A DNA stretch of 64,000 nt from Bradyrhizobium sp. ISRA430 (GTDB taxonomy: Bacteria > Pseudomonadota > Alphaproteobacteria > Rhizobiales > Xanthobacteraceae), in NCBI RefSeq assembly GCF_029909975.1, contig NZ_CP094516.1, positions 5,394,001-5,458,000 on the forward strand, read 5' to 3'. Position 1 is the stretch's first letter; each line of letters starts with the position of its first letter. A model generated the notes under the pieces. The model was not told the DNA's origin. It made no database searches and saw only the letters and a list, made by a program, of their open reading frames with translations. Both the position numbers and the translations under genes were made by a program. Below, one piece after another: positions 1 through 9,602 of this stretch.

Positions 1-70
1 TGCGCGCAGGCGCCGGGGTCACCGACGGCCCGGCCATGCCAGACTCGTACTGCCAGACAGGCTGCTCCAT
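1..70 (-). CDS. possible 5' end of a gene running off the left edge
   Basis: An ATG at 70 on the minus strand opens a frame that is uninterrupted to the window edge (23 codons, beginning MEQPVWQYESG). The second in-frame ATG is at 37. It would run in the same direction as the two membrane-protein genes to its right. No clear ribosome binding site is visible and the fragment is too short to assign a family, so this is only a candidate. Confidence 0.25.
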   Translation of the reverse strand, partial: MEQPVWQYESGMAGPSVTPAPAR

Positions 71-278
71 ACGAAAACGCTCGATTGAACCGCGACATGA
101 CCGGCCCATGGCCGGGGAGCAGGGAAATGGACAGTCAGACTCTAGGGATCATTCGCTAAGGGCGGCTTAATTCGAGCGGAGAGGGCGGGCGGCAGCCGTG
201 CGATATCCGGAGCGACCGCCGCGAAATGGCAGCGAATTCGGACCGATTCGACGTCTCACACAGGCGCGGAGGCTCCGG
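71..278. other. intergenic stretch with no recognisable feature
   Basis: About 200 bases between the possible edge gene and the first complete gene. I see no ORF, tRNA, clear terminator or strong repeat here. Confidence 0.5.
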
Positions 279-1736
279 CTATGATCGGTCCAAAACCGGT
301 TGATCGACAAATATCCGAACGCGGCCGATGGTTTCAACTTCACGATAGTGTCTTAACTCCATTTGAACCTCGGGATCTAAATTGGCCCATGCCAGCCAAT
401 CGAACCGAAACATGCTCAGCAGGTAGGTATCCACCAGAATTACGTCCGGGCGACCGTTCCGCAGGTCCGCCAGCAACTGCCGTCGCTCGAAATGTATGAT
501 GCCATCCAGTTTTGCCTGTTCATCTTGAGTTGGATGCGAGGTTTGCTCGCGCAAAATTGCGCCGCCGGCTAAGAGTTGCGCGCAAGAGCTGCCCACCCAA
601 GATCCATCGAGTTGACGGACGAGCGGATGCCCCAGACCGATGTGATCGGTAATCGTGAGCAGCCGCGGGTGCTTCACAAGCGCTTGGACACTCCGCTCGA
701 GCGGCGGAAAGCCGGGCGCCGGTGACGATAAATAGAGGCCGATGAACGCAAGGACGGCGACGCCGGCGAGGACAATCGGCGGCCGCAGTGTCTTTGTGCA
801 AAGATGCAGCAGTGGCGCGGCCATCGCAAACAGACAGAGAGCGAAAGCCGTGTATGGCCACCCCTTGCCTTGGACAAGGAAGGTCGCGGCTCCGCCGACC
901 GATGCGGCCAACCAAGGGGTTGCGTCGCTCCACATTTTGAAACTCTCGGGAGCGACGAGGCGCAGGAACACGACAGAAGCGCCTATCACGGCGATTGGAA
1001 TAGGAATTAAGCTAAGAAGCTCCTGCCTGATTGGTAGGTAGGCCTCGGCGACCATCGGGGCATAGACAAGGAGATAAGCAGGAAAGATGGCAACAAGGAT
1101 CGCCCCGTAACTGATCGTGGTAGCGGCGGCTGTGAATGCTTCGGAAGTGAACAAAGGCCTAAGAGAACGTTGGCGGATGACGCGCAGGACGATCGGGAGA
1201 CCAGCCACCAGAACAAAGAAGGGCTTGATGCACATAGCCAGCCCCGCGCCCAGTCCTGCGAGGATCGCGACTGGCCCCGGATCAAGGTCGCGCCAACGTA
1301 TTGCGGTGATGGCGACAAAGGGCGTCAGGGCAATGACGGCTATGTGTTCACGTTGTCCGAATACGGCACCGGGAAGAATTGCGAGCAAGAGTGCGAGAGA
1401 CCACGTTGAAACATCACGTTCTCTAACTCCCAGGTTTGCCGCCGCAGCCGCGCGATCGATGACAAAAAGCACGCCAACGATCTCGATAATCACCAAGATT
1501 ATCACGATGAATTCGGGTGCAACGCCCGTTTCTCGCGCCAGCATCGCTGCCGGCATGTACATGTAGACCGATAAAGGCGGATTGGACTCGAAGAGGTCTA
1601 CTCCGAGCTTTCGGCCGTCTAGAATCTTCTCATTTGCGGTGAGCAGCCAGCCCAAGTCGGCGTTGAGAACAATGGGTATCTGGACAAGCAAGGCCGTCAC
1701 AAGGATGGCGGCCACAATGATCCAACGTTGCTTCAT
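279..1736 (-). CDS. polytopic membrane protein, GT-C glycosyltransferase-like
   Basis: A 485-residue protein with an N-terminal membrane anchor (about residues 7-25) followed by roughly ten more hydrophobic segments and a hydrophilic C-terminal domain from about residue 350. The first extracytoplasmic loop carries an acidic residue (NADLGW, about 25-30) and then the motif SNPPLSVYMY (about 51-60). That arrangement is typical of GT-C enzymes such as ArnT and PMT relatives, which use polyprenyl-phosphate sugars on the outer face of the inner membrane. The start at 1736 has a weak upstream GGAA. It lies 42 bp after the stop of the membrane-protein gene at 1779-3497, so the two are probably co-transcribed. 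The acceptor and donor cannot be told from sequence, and a non-enzymatic membrane protein is possible. Confidence 0.6.
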   Translation of the reverse strand: MKQRWIIVAAILVTALLVQIPIVLNADLGWLLTANEKILDGRKLGVDLFESNPPLSVYMYMPAAMLARETGVAPEFIVIILVIIEIVGVLFVIDRAAAAANLGVRERDVSTWSLALLLAILPGAVFGQREHIAVIALTPFVAITAIRWRDLDPGPVAILAGLGAGLAMCIKPFFVLVAGLPIVLRVIRQRSLRPLFTSEAFTAAATTISYGAILVAIFPAYLLVYAPMVAEAYLPIRQELLSLIPIPIAVIGASVVFLRLVAPESFKMWSDATPWLAASVGGAATFLVQGKGWPYTAFALCLFAMAAPLLHLCTKTLRPPIVLAGVAVLAFIGLYLSSPAPGFPPLERSVQALVKHPRLLTITDHIGLGHPLVRQLDGSWVGSSCAQLLAGGAILREQTSHPTQDEQAKLDGIIHFERRQLLADLRNGRPDVILVDTYLLSMFRFDWLAWANLDPEVQMELRHYREVETIGRVRIFVDQPVLDRS

Positions 1737-1778
1737 GCTGGAGTCGTTTCCAAATATGCGGGCCCGGTTGCTCGGAGC

Positions 1779-3497
1779 CTATGATCTCGCAGGAACCACG
1801 CACAGACGTTTCGTCCGGAACAGAACCTCGCCGCTCGTCGCAGCCGTCTGACAAAGATCGATCACGTAGTCGATCCCGTTACGCGACGCATAGGCCTTTC
1901 GCTCGGCAAGCGAGCTCAACTGCTCCGTATCGGCAAAGCGGCTCCACCAAATCTCGTAGTAGGATGATGTCCACATAGTAGCCGCCCCCCGCTTGAAATC
2001 GACATAGACCCGCCGATGGGACGCGTATTCGAAAACACCGGTCCGGGACAGCGCAACGTCGGCCGTGCTCGGCGCCGGCACGGCATCGTCGCGAGGCCTC
2101 AAGGGGACGAGGAAAATGGCCGTCGGCGGCGTCGAGCTTCGCGCCCAGTGGCCGACCTCCATCCATTCCCCGACGGCGTCCGCGAACGTCGCATTGAACG
2201 CGAGATTCTGCCAGGTCGAGTACGGCCAGGCGATCAACACCACGCTCGCCAGCACGAGATAACTCATCGTGCGAAGATAGGCCGGCTCACCGTCCCGTGC
2301 TTCCGGGATCGCTCTGGGCAGCAACATGATCGGGATGGCGAGCAAAATCGTCATGCGGCTCACACTCAAGGCGACGATCAGGCTGGCCAGCAGAACTGTT
2401 GTCGGCTCCTTACTCCGAAGCCAGTTCACTGCAAGCGCCGCCAGCGCAAGCGCAGCGAGCAGATGCACGATCGTGCTAGATCGGAGCAGGTGAAGGTTGA
2501 GCAGGAGAGGTGAGCCGGTCAGGTGGGGAAGAATGACGCCAGCCGCATAAATCAGCGCGACGCCAAGGTAGGCGGCGGCGATTTCCGCGGCTTGCGCTCC
2601 GAGCTGCCGGAGCGCAAGCGCGCCGACAAGCGCAACGCCTTCCAGCGCGAAGATCTCGCTGCGCGGGGTCGCATCGATCAGGACATGGCCGCCATAGTAC
2701 TGATGCAGGTAGGTCACGAAATCGAAGGCGGTGGGCTTGCCGAATTCCGGGTTGCCTAGAACGGCATGAAGCACGGGAAGCGCGAGGGGAATGCACAGGA
2801 CGGCGCCGAAAGCCACACCCGAACAGACCGCAGCGAGGCTCGTCCCCTGTTTCATCAAGAGGACGACCGCGATGAGCGCCAACAGCGGCGCAAGCCACAC
2901 GGCGATGAAGGCGTTGACGAAGAAGGTTGCTCCCAAGGCAAGCGTAGCAGCAATGAAGCGCGCCTTCGCGGCGAAGTATATGGCGAGGAGGACCGTGCCG
3001 TTGGCGATCTCGGAATGGGTGAAGTATCGGATTAGCAATCCGCCTGCGCCAGCGTAGCTGTCGCCGTCGAGCAGAGAAGTGAAGCAGGCAATCAGAGCAA
3101 AGATGATCTTGTCGCGGCGCTCGACCACGCCGAGCAGCGAAGCGCAGCACAGGAACCCCAGAAAGCAGACCAGCCGCGACACATAGTCGAGGCCGAGGAA
3201 GAGCAATGCGACGTTGCCAAAATATCTTTCCGTGCTGTCCAGCAAGACCCAGACGCCGGATGCAAAATAGCGCAGCGACTGGATGAAGGAGTCGTCTTGG
3301 TACTGCGGCTCGTCGTAGAGCCCGGCAACGATCGGGAGATGAAACAGATTGTTCTCGACGCCGAACACAAAGCCGGAGTGAAGAAGCGACAGCGCGGCCG
3401 CGATTGCAGCGATCGCCAGCGTGTCGACCTGAGCATGCGAGAGGCTTAGCGCGCTTCTGCGGGTGTGGGCTTCGGAATTGAGGCTGATTTCTGCCAT
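1779..3497 (-). CDS. polytopic membrane protein of unknown function, possibly GT-C fold
   Basis: A 572-residue protein with about a dozen hydrophobic segments and a soluble C-terminal domain (from about 435) that ends in a Cys-containing stretch. The first large periplasmic loop (about residues 50-80) contains YDEPQYQDDSF; acidic residues in that loop are a hallmark of GT-C glycosyltransferases, but the family is not certain. It is the upstream gene of a two-gene minus-strand unit with the 485-residue membrane protein. The ATG at 3497 is the first in the frame. I do not recognise a named family and assign no substrate. Confidence 0.55.
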   Translation of the reverse strand: MAEISLNSEAHTRRSALSLSHAQVDTLAIAAIAAALSLLHSGFVFGVENNLFHLPIVAGLYDEPQYQDDSFIQSLRYFASGVWVLLDSTERYFGNVALLFLGLDYVSRLVCFLGFLCCASLLGVVERRDKIIFALIACFTSLLDGDSYAGAGGLLIRYFTHSEIANGTVLLAIYFAAKARFIAATLALGATFFVNAFIAVWLAPLLALIAVVLLMKQGTSLAAVCSGVAFGAVLCIPLALPVLHAVLGNPEFGKPTAFDFVTYLHQYYGGHVLIDATPRSEIFALEGVALVGALALRQLGAQAAEIAAAYLGVALIYAAGVILPHLTGSPLLLNLHLLRSSTIVHLLAALALAALAVNWLRSKEPTTVLLASLIVALSVSRMTILLAIPIMLLPRAIPEARDGEPAYLRTMSYLVLASVVLIAWPYSTWQNLAFNATFADAVGEWMEVGHWARSSTPPTAIFLVPLRPRDDAVPAPSTADVALSRTGVFEYASHRRVYVDFKRGAATMWTSSYYEIWWSRFADTEQLSSLAERKAYASRNGIDYVIDLCQTAATSGEVLFRTKRLCVVPARS

Positions 3498-3979
3498 TCA
3501 AACTGCTGCGAATACGGCGCCCATCTTCGCGGCGACGGCGATGCTTCCGCTATTAATCTCTGGCCCATCCGAAATTCCTGTCCACGACTGGCGGAGTATC
3601 CGGCTCCATGCCTGGCGCAGCAGGGAAAATGGCCAAGGCAACACTACACGCCAGGTGTCAAGGGAAAGCTAATTCAGGCAGGTCACGTTTAGGGATCGCC
3701 GGGCCAGCCGGGGGGACGACATGGCGAAGAACGCCGCCAGTTCGGGCCGATTCGTGGGGACACTCACATCCGGCCGGGCGTCCCGGTCAGGCAGGCGCGG
3801 CATGAATGGCAGGGACGCACGGATTCTCTCGCCGCCAGGCTGTTGCATGGATCCCACAATTCGGCGCGAGCTCCATATTCCAGCGCAACTTGTGCATGCG
3901 CCCCGTGGAAATCCTCCCGGTCCATCCTATCTGTGGCCAGTTTCTCCGCTCCTTCCTCGTTCACCACATATCAAATGTC
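3498..3979. other. divergent intergenic region, nothing recognised
   Basis: About 480 bases between a minus-strand membrane-protein gene and the plus-strand MFS gene. It must contain promoters for both, but I see no convincing ORF, operator palindrome or RNA. An in-frame upstream ATG at 3806 would extend the MFS protein by 58 residues, but that extension is not hydrophobic or family-like. Confidence 0.45.
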
Positions 3980-5251
3980 ATGACCGAACAGACGCTCGCA
4001 GCGCCGATTGACGATCAACAGGAACGCCAGCGCGGCTTTTCGCGCTACCAGTCGCTGCTCATCGCGCTGCTCGCGTTCACCCAGTTCACGATCATTCTCG
4101 ATTTCATCATCATGTCGCCGCTCGGCGCCATCCTGATGCCCTCGCTCAACATCACGGCCGGGCAATTCGGCGTCGCGGTTTCGGCCTATGCGTTCAGCGC
4201 GGGAATTTCGGGTATCCTGGCCGCCGGCTTTGCCGATCGCTTCGATCGCAAGCGCCTGCTGCTGTTCTTCTATGTCGGCTTCACGCTCGGAACCATGCTC
4301 TGCGCCGTGGCGCAGAATTACCATGTCCTGCTGCTCGGCAGGATCGTGACCGGATTGTTCGGCGGCGTGATCGGCTCCGTCGTGCTTGCCATCATCACCG
4401 ACCTGTTCCCGTTGCATCTGCGCGGCCGCGTAATGGGATTCGTCCAAACGGCGTTCGCCGCGAGCCAGGTGCTCGGCATTCCGGCCGGGCTGTTTCTCGC
4501 CAATCACTGGAACTGGCATATCTGCTTCGTTGCGATCGTCGGTCTGTCGATCGTCGCAATTGCCGTCATCGCGCTGGCGATGGAGCCGGTCGATGCGCAT
4601 CTGCGATTGAAGCAGGACAAGAACCCGTTCCACCACCTGATCGCGACCGTCGGTCAGCCGCGCTACACGCTGGCCTTCGCGGTCACGACGCTGCTGGCAA
4701 CAGGCGGCTACATGCTGATGCCGTTCTCCAGCGCCTTTACCGTGCACAATCTCGGCATCGACATCGAGCACCTGCCGACGATCTATCTCGTCTCCGGCCT
4801 GTTCAGCATCGTCACGGGGCCGCTGGTCGGCAGGGCGAGCGATGCGTTCGGCAAATATCCGACCTTCGTCTTTGGCAGCGTGGTGTCGGTGATCATGGTG
4901 CTGATCTACACCCATCTCGGCCACGTCGCGCTCGCGACCGCGATCCTCGTCAACGTGCTGATGTTCGTCGGTATCTTTTCGCGCATGATCCCGTCGCAGG
5001 CGCTGATGTCGGCGATCCCCGACCCCAGTCAGCGCGGCTCGTTCAGCGCGATCAGCGCGTCACTGCAGCAGCTCTCCGGCGGGCTCGGCTCGGTACTCGC
5101 CGCAGGGATCATCGCGCAAGAGCCGGATGGGTCGCTGATCCATTTCGACCGGCTCGGATACATCGTCGTCGCGACGTCGATCGTCTCGCTGATCGCGATG
5201 TACTTTGTGCAGAAGTCGGTCGCGAACCGGGCCGGGAGGCGGGTCGTTTGA
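3980..5251 (+). CDS. MFS transporter
   Basis: Major facilitator superfamily permease of 423 residues with 12 predicted membrane segments. The cytoplasmic loop between TM2 and TM3 has the MFS motif A-like GFADRFDRKRLLLF, and there is a long central loop around residues 195-210. The ATG at 3980 (MTEQTLAAPIDD) is preferred because it puts a short hydrophilic tail before TM1. The upstream ATG at 3806 adds 58 residues with no family resemblance. It resembles drug or metabolite efflux members (PbuE/AraJ type) by length and motif A, but the substrate cannot be inferred. The gene stands alone between a divergent membrane-protein pair and a tRNA gene. Confidence 0.85.
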   Translation: MTEQTLAAPIDDQQERQRGFSRYQSLLIALLAFTQFTIILDFIIMSPLGAILMPSLNITAGQFGVAVSAYAFSAGISGILAAGFADRFDRKRLLLFFYVGFTLGTMLCAVAQNYHVLLLGRIVTGLFGGVIGSVVLAIITDLFPLHLRGRVMGFVQTAFAASQVLGIPAGLFLANHWNWHICFVAIVGLSIVAIAVIALAMEPVDAHLRLKQDKNPFHHLIATVGQPRYTLAFAVTTLLATGGYMLMPFSSAFTVHNLGIDIEHLPTIYLVSGLFSIVTGPLVGRASDAFGKYPTFVFGSVVSVIMVLIYTHLGHVALATAILVNVLMFVGIFSRMIPSQALMSAIPDPSQRGSFSAISASLQQLSGGLGSVLAAGIIAQEPDGSLIHFDRLGYIVVATSIVSLIAMYFVQKSVANRAGRRVV

Positions 5252-5369
5252 CGGCGAGCGGGCCGATTTGGCGCGACAGGGGGCCGGTCGCAACGGCGAT
5301 GCGTGGATCGCCGCTCGGCTACCGCCGCTGATCGGGCGGAGCCCCATTTTGCGTCGAAATCCTGCAAAA

Positions 5370-5456
<87 letters not shown>

Positions 5457-5596
5457 ATGCCGTCTAGGGCACGGAGGCGGTTACTACGGTTCGGTGACGC
5501 CGTTGTCAATTCATGCGTGGGGTTGCGGATTGCGCATTGCAAACCGGCCCGATACAAGCCTGACAAAACGCACTCTTCCCGCAGGAATGGACCGCC

Positions 5597-6562
5597 ATGG
5601 CTACCAATCTGGACACGCTCGTCACGGTTTTCGGCGGATCAGGGTTTTTGGGCCGGAGCGTCGTCCGCGCGCTGTGCAAGCGTGACTACCGGGTCCGGGT
5701 CGCGGTCCGGCGGCCGGAACTGGCCGGCTTCCTGCAGCCGCTCGGCCGGGTCGGGCAGGTCCATACCGTACAGGCAAACCTGCGCTATCCGGCCTCGGTC
5801 GAGGCGGCGCTGCGTGATTCGCATGTCGCGATCAACCTGGTCGGCATCCTCACCGAGGGCGGCGGGCAGACCTTTGACGCCGTCCAGGCCAAGGGCGCCG
5901 AAACGGTCGCCAGGGCGGCGGCCGCCGCCGGCGCTGAGATGGTGCATGTCTCGGCCATCGGCGCCGACGAAGAGTCGCCCTCGCGCTACGCCCGGGCCAA
6001 GGCCGCCGGCGAGAAGGCGGTGCTATCAGCGGTGCCCTCGGCCACGATCTTCCGTCCCTCGGTAATGTTCGGCCCCGAGGACCAGTTCACCAACCGCTTT
6101 GCCGCGCTGGCGCGGATGTCGCCGGTGCTGCCGCTGGTCGGCGGGACGACCCGGATGCAGCCGGTCTATGTCGGCGACGTCGCGACCGCGATCGCGGATG
6201 CGGTCGACGGCAAGGCCAAGAAGAGCGCCACCTACGAGCTCGGCGGGCCGGAAGTGCTGACCATGCGCGAGATCATCGAGACCATCCTCCGCATTACCGA
6301 CCGCCAGCGCATGCTGGTTCCGCTCTCGTTCCCCCTCGCCCGTTTCCAGGCCAACTTCCTGCAGTTCGCGCCGGGCGCGCTGAAGCTGACGCCGGACCAG
6401 GTCACATTGCTCGAGCGCGATAACATTGTGTCGGACGCGGCCAAGGCCGCAGGCCTGACGCTGGAAGGCCTCGGGATCGCACCCGATTCGCTCGAGGCGA
6501 TCGCTCCGCAATATCTCTGGCGCTTCCGCGCCGCCGGCCAGTTCCAGCGCATGATCGTGTAG
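5597..6562 (+). CDS. NAD(P)-binding protein, complex I NDUFA9 subunit-like
   Basis: A 321-residue atypical short-chain dehydrogenase. The N-terminal Rossmann motif is VFGGSGFLGRSVVRAL (about residues 10-26), followed by basic residues RPE that favour NADP(H). Alphaproteobacterial members of this family resemble the accessory complex I subunit NDUFA9/39 kDa and are often annotated so; related proteins are sugar-nucleotide epimerase-like. The active-site Tyr-x-x-x-Lys is degenerate (SRYARAKAAGEKA, about 132-144). The ATG at 5597 immediately precedes the nucleotide-binding fold. It stands between tRNA-Leu and the convergent dprE2-like gene. Its role in complex I assembly is known for the family, not shown here. 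Confidence 0.8.
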   Translation: MATNLDTLVTVFGGSGFLGRSVVRALCKRDYRVRVAVRRPELAGFLQPLGRVGQVHTVQANLRYPASVEAALRDSHVAINLVGILTEGGGQTFDAVQAKGAETVARAAAAAGAEMVHVSAIGADEESPSRYARAKAAGEKAVLSAVPSATIFRPSVMFGPEDQFTNRFAALARMSPVLPLVGGTTRMQPVYVGDVATAIADAVDGKAKKSATYELGGPEVLTMREIIETILRITDRQRMLVPLSFPLARFQANFLQFAPGALKLTPDQVTLLERDNIVSDAAKAAGLTLEGLGIAPDSLEAIAPQYLWRFRAAGQFQRMIV

Positions 6563-6618
6563 CGCGTCCTTCACCTCGCCGCGCTTGCGGGGAGCGCAGC
6601 TTCAGCGCGACAACGACG

Positions 6619-7359
6619 TCAGAACTTGAGCTTCTTGAAGATCGCTTCCGGCAGCGCCTTGATGATGAGCATCACGAGGCGCCATTTGCCGCTGACATAG
6701 ACGACGTCGGTCCGCCGCTGCACGGCGTTGAGGATGGCATCGCCCACCACCTGTGCCTCGACGGTCAGGGGCCCGATCAGCTTCATGCCCTCGGTCATCT
6801 TGGTCCGGACGAAGCCGGGCTTGACGGTGACGATGTGAACGCCGCCGCGGCTCGCGCGGGCGCGCAGGCCCGACAGGAACGCGGAAAAGCCTGCCTTGGC
6901 CGAACCATAGACATAGTTCGAGGCGCGGCCGCGATCGCCGGCCACGGACGACACGCCGACGATCGTGCCATAGCCGCGCGCCAAGAACTTCTCCGCAAAC
7001 AGGCCGAGGATCAGCGCGGGCCCCTCGTAGTTCGAGCGCATGATCGTCGTGGCGTGTTCGAGATCGCTCTGCGCGCTCTCCTGCGCGCCCAGCAAGCCGA
7101 CGATCGAGATGACGACATCCGGCAACGCCGGAAGGCCGCTGGCAAAGGTTTCGAACGACGCCGTGTCCAGCACGTCGAATGTCCAGCGACTTGCCTCGAC
7201 ATTGTAGCGCGCGCGCAGATCCGCCGCGTCAGGCTCCAGCACGGCGGCGTCGCGGCCCGCGAGCTGCACATCGTATCCGGCCTTGGCGAAGGCGCGCGCG
7301 GTGGCGCGGGCGATATCGGAGGAGCCACCCAGCACCAGAACGGTCTTGCGCGAAGTCAC
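6619..7359 (-). CDS. SDR oxidoreductase, DprE2-like
   Basis: A 246-residue classical short-chain dehydrogenase: nucleotide-binding LGGSSDIARATARAFA (residues 10-25) and catalytic YGSAK near 150, preceded by SSVAGDRG with the catalytic serine. It overlaps the upstream FAD oxidase gene by 4 bp (GTGA, 7356-7359) and starts with GTG. The paired arrangement matches mycobacterial DprE1-DprE2, which epimerise decaprenylphosphoryl ribose to arabinose by oxidation then reduction; DprE2 is the NADH-dependent ketoreductase. The pairing and family resemblance support this assignment, but the polyprenyl substrate here is inferred. Confidence 0.75.
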   Translation of the reverse strand: MTSRKTVLVLGGSSDIARATARAFAKAGYDVQLAGRDAAVLEPDAADLRARYNVEASRWTFDVLDTASFETFASGLPALPDVVISIVGLLGAQESAQSDLEHATTIMRSNYEGPALILGLFAEKFLARGYGTIVGVSSVAGDRGRASNYVYGSAKAGFSAFLSGLRARASRGGVHIVTVKPGFVRTKMTEGMKLIGPLTVEAQVVGDAILNAVQRRTDVVYVSGKWRLVMLIIKALPEAIFKKLKF

Positions 7360-8693
7360 GGCTGCACCTCATCAAACAGACGCTGCGAGAGCTTTGATCG
7401 GATCTTTCCGGCGAGATCGAGCGATTTGCGGATCGCCTTGAAGCGTTGCAGGGCGGGATAGCCGGCCTCGAAAGTCGCGCGCGACTGGCGCGCGTCCTTG
7501 GCAAGGTACAGCCGTCCGCCGGCGGCGACGACCAGCCGGTCGATCTCGTCGAGAAAATTCAGGATGTCGCCGCGCATCGGGAAATCCAGCGCTAGCGTAT
7601 AGCCGGGCATCGGAAACGACAGGATACCGTCGCCCTGGCCGAGCTTCTTCAGCACCGCGAGGAACGAGGCGTCGCCGCGCTTGGTGACACGTTCGAGAAT
7701 GTCGCCGAGCACGTCGCGCGCGCCGTGTTCCGGGATCACGCATTGATGCTGCAGGAAGCCGCGCCGGCCATAGATGCGATTCCAGGCACTGATGCTGTCG
7801 AGCGGAAAGAAATAGGGGAAGAGCGAGACCCGATGGCTTTCGCCGGCGCGCTTCGCACCCATGCGATAATAGAGCTCGTTGAAGGCGCGGATGCTATAGC
7901 GGTTGAGCGTGATGGACGGCAGGTCGACGGGCACGGCGAGGGCGGGATCCTTGCCAAGCGGAAATGCATCGGCACCGTCGGGAAGCTCGCCTGCGCGGGC
8001 GTGCTCGCCGAGATAGATCAGCGAGCGGCCGAGCTCGCTGCCGCGTGCCACGCAGTCGATCCACGCCACCGAATAGGTCGCGGAATCGCCGGCATCGAGC
8101 GCGCGCATGGCAGCACCCAGATCGGATGTCGAGACCACCCGCTCGCGGATCCAGCCGGTTTCGACCGGCCGCAGCCGCATCGTCGCTTCCAGAATGACCC
8201 CGGTCAGGCCCATGCCGCCGACGGTCGCGAAGAAGGCATCGGAATTCTCTTCGCGCGAGGCTTCGATGATCTCGCCCTGCCCGGTGCGCAGCAGGATGCT
8301 GTCGACATAGCGGCCGAAGCCGCCCTCGCAATGATGGTTCTTGCCGTGGACGTCGGCGGCGATGGCGCCGCCGACCGACACGAACCGCGTTCCCGGAACG
8401 ACGAAGGGCAGGAAGCCGCGCGGACCAAAGGTGTCGATCAGGTCCGACAGCAGCACGCCGGCTTCCAGGCGAATGCGTCCGGTCACCGGATCGAACGACC
8501 TGACCCGGTCGAAACCGGTCATCGCGATGGTCCTGATGGCGCCGATGCCGGCGTCGCCATAGGCGCGCCCGTTACCCCTGGCCACCGTGCCGGACGCACC
8601 GGCGACGGCCTCGCCGATCGCCATAAACGACCGCGGCCGCAGGACATCGGTATCGACGACCGGGAAGCGCCCCCAGCCGCTGACGAGGGTCAT
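7356..8693 (-). CDS. FAD-binding oxidoreductase, DprE1-like
   Basis: A 445-residue flavoprotein of the VAO/PCMH family. The N-terminal FAD-binding region carries RGNGRAYGDAGIG (about residues 39-51) and VGGAIAADVHGKNHHCEGGF (about 107-126), as in sugar 2'-oxidases and DprE1. The C-terminal half is the cap domain. Family knowledge: DprE1 oxidises the 2'-hydroxyl of polyprenylphosphoryl ribose to a keto intermediate for DprE2. The gene overlaps the dprE2-like gene by 4 bp, implying translational coupling, and sits 102 bp downstream of uppP on the same strand. No polyprenyl-phosphate phosphoribosyltransferase gene is visible in the window. Confidence 0.78.
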   Translation of the reverse strand: MTLVSGWGRFPVVDTDVLRPRSFMAIGEAVAGASGTVARGNGRAYGDAGIGAIRTIAMTGFDRVRSFDPVTGRIRLEAGVLLSDLIDTFGPRGFLPFVVPGTRFVSVGGAIAADVHGKNHHCEGGFGRYVDSILLRTGQGEIIEASREENSDAFFATVGGMGLTGVILEATMRLRPVETGWIRERVVSTSDLGAAMRALDAGDSATYSVAWIDCVARGSELGRSLIYLGEHARAGELPDGADAFPLGKDPALAVPVDLPSITLNRYSIRAFNELYYRMGAKRAGESHRVSLFPYFFPLDSISAWNRIYGRRGFLQHQCVIPEHGARDVLGDILERVTKRGDASFLAVLKKLGQGDGILSFPMPGYTLALDFPMRGDILNFLDEIDRLVVAAGGRLYLAKDARQSRATFEAGYPALQRFKAIRKSLDLAGKIRSKLSQRLFDEVQP

Positions 8694-8795
8694 CGTTCAG
8701 CTCCTTTGCCGGGCGTGCCTCGCCCTGGCTATAGAAACTGCCTACCGATCAAAAGCTTATATTACGTTGAGGCGGCGATGCGACTTTTGCGGGTA

Positions 8796-9602
8796 TTACC
8801 GGCCAAGCGCCAGCGCGATCAGGCCGAGCGTGCCGACGATGACGCGCCACCAGGCGAACAGCACGAAGCCGTGGCGGGTGACGTATTCCAGGAACGTCTT
8901 CACCACGATGATCGCGGTGATGAACGACACCACGAAGCCGATCGCGACGATGTTCATGTGGTCCATCGTCATCTCGGACCGGTTCTTGTAGAAGTCGTAG
9001 GCGAACGCGCCGATCATGGTCGGGATGGCGAGGAAGAACGAGAACTCCGCCGCCGCGCGCTTGTCTGCGCCGAGCAGCATCGCCGCGACGATGCTGGCGC
9101 CGGAACGCGACACGCCCGGGATCATCGCCACGCATTGCGCGATGCCGATATAGAGATACATCAGCAGCGGAAACTTGGTGGCATCGTGCTCGCGCGGCTT
9201 CAGATTGAGCCGGTCGACCCACAGGAGAATGGCGCCGCCGACGATCAGCGTGAAGCAGACGACCCACGGATTGAACAGCACGCTCTTGATGTATTTGCCG
9301 GCGAGCAGGCCGACGATGACCGCGGGCAGGAACGCGACCAGCACACCGATCACGAAACGGCGCGCATAGACATCCCCGGTGAACATGCCGATCGAGACGT
9401 CCCACAACTTCCTGAAGTACAAGCCGACGATCGCGAGGATCGCGCCGAGCTGGATCAGGACGGTAAACGAATCCCAGAAGGCGCCTTCGCCAAGGCCGAA
9501 GAAGCGCTCCGCGAGCAGGAGGTGACCTGTCGATGAAACGGGAAGGAACTCAGTCACGCCCTCGATGATGCCGAGGATCACTGCCCGTATTGTGTCTGAC
9601 AT
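8796..9602 (-). CDS. uppP: undecaprenyl-diphosphatase UppP (BacA family)
   Basis: Integral membrane phosphatase of 268 residues that converts undecaprenyl diphosphate to the monophosphate carrier used for peptidoglycan and surface polysaccharide. Both conserved signatures are present: EGVTEFLPVSSTGHLLL (residues 14-30, catalytic Glu and Ser/His motif) and PGVSRSGASI (about 169-178). Eight or so hydrophobic segments and the length are normal for BacA. It heads a minus-strand cluster with the DprE1/DprE2-like pair, which would use the same kind of polyprenyl phosphate. Overexpression of this family is known to give bacitracin resistance. Confidence 0.95.
   Translation of the reverse strand: MSDTIRAVILGIIEGVTEFLPVSSTGHLLLAERFFGLGEGAFWDSFTVLIQLGAILAIVGLYFRKLWDVSIGMFTGDVYARRFVIGVLVAFLPAVIVGLLAGKYIKSVLFNPWVVCFTLIVGGAILLWVDRLNLKPREHDATKFPLLMYLYIGIAQCVAMIPGVSRSGASIVAAMLLGADKRAAAEFSFFLAIPTMIGAFAYDFYKNRSEMTMDHMNIVAIGFVVSFITAIIVVKTFLEYVTRHGFVLFAWWRVIVGTLGLIALALGR

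Noticed and set aside
7725..9536. 603-codon plus frame
   Set aside because: Antisense to the DprE1-like and uppP genes, with low-complexity Arg/Asp composition typical of shadows.
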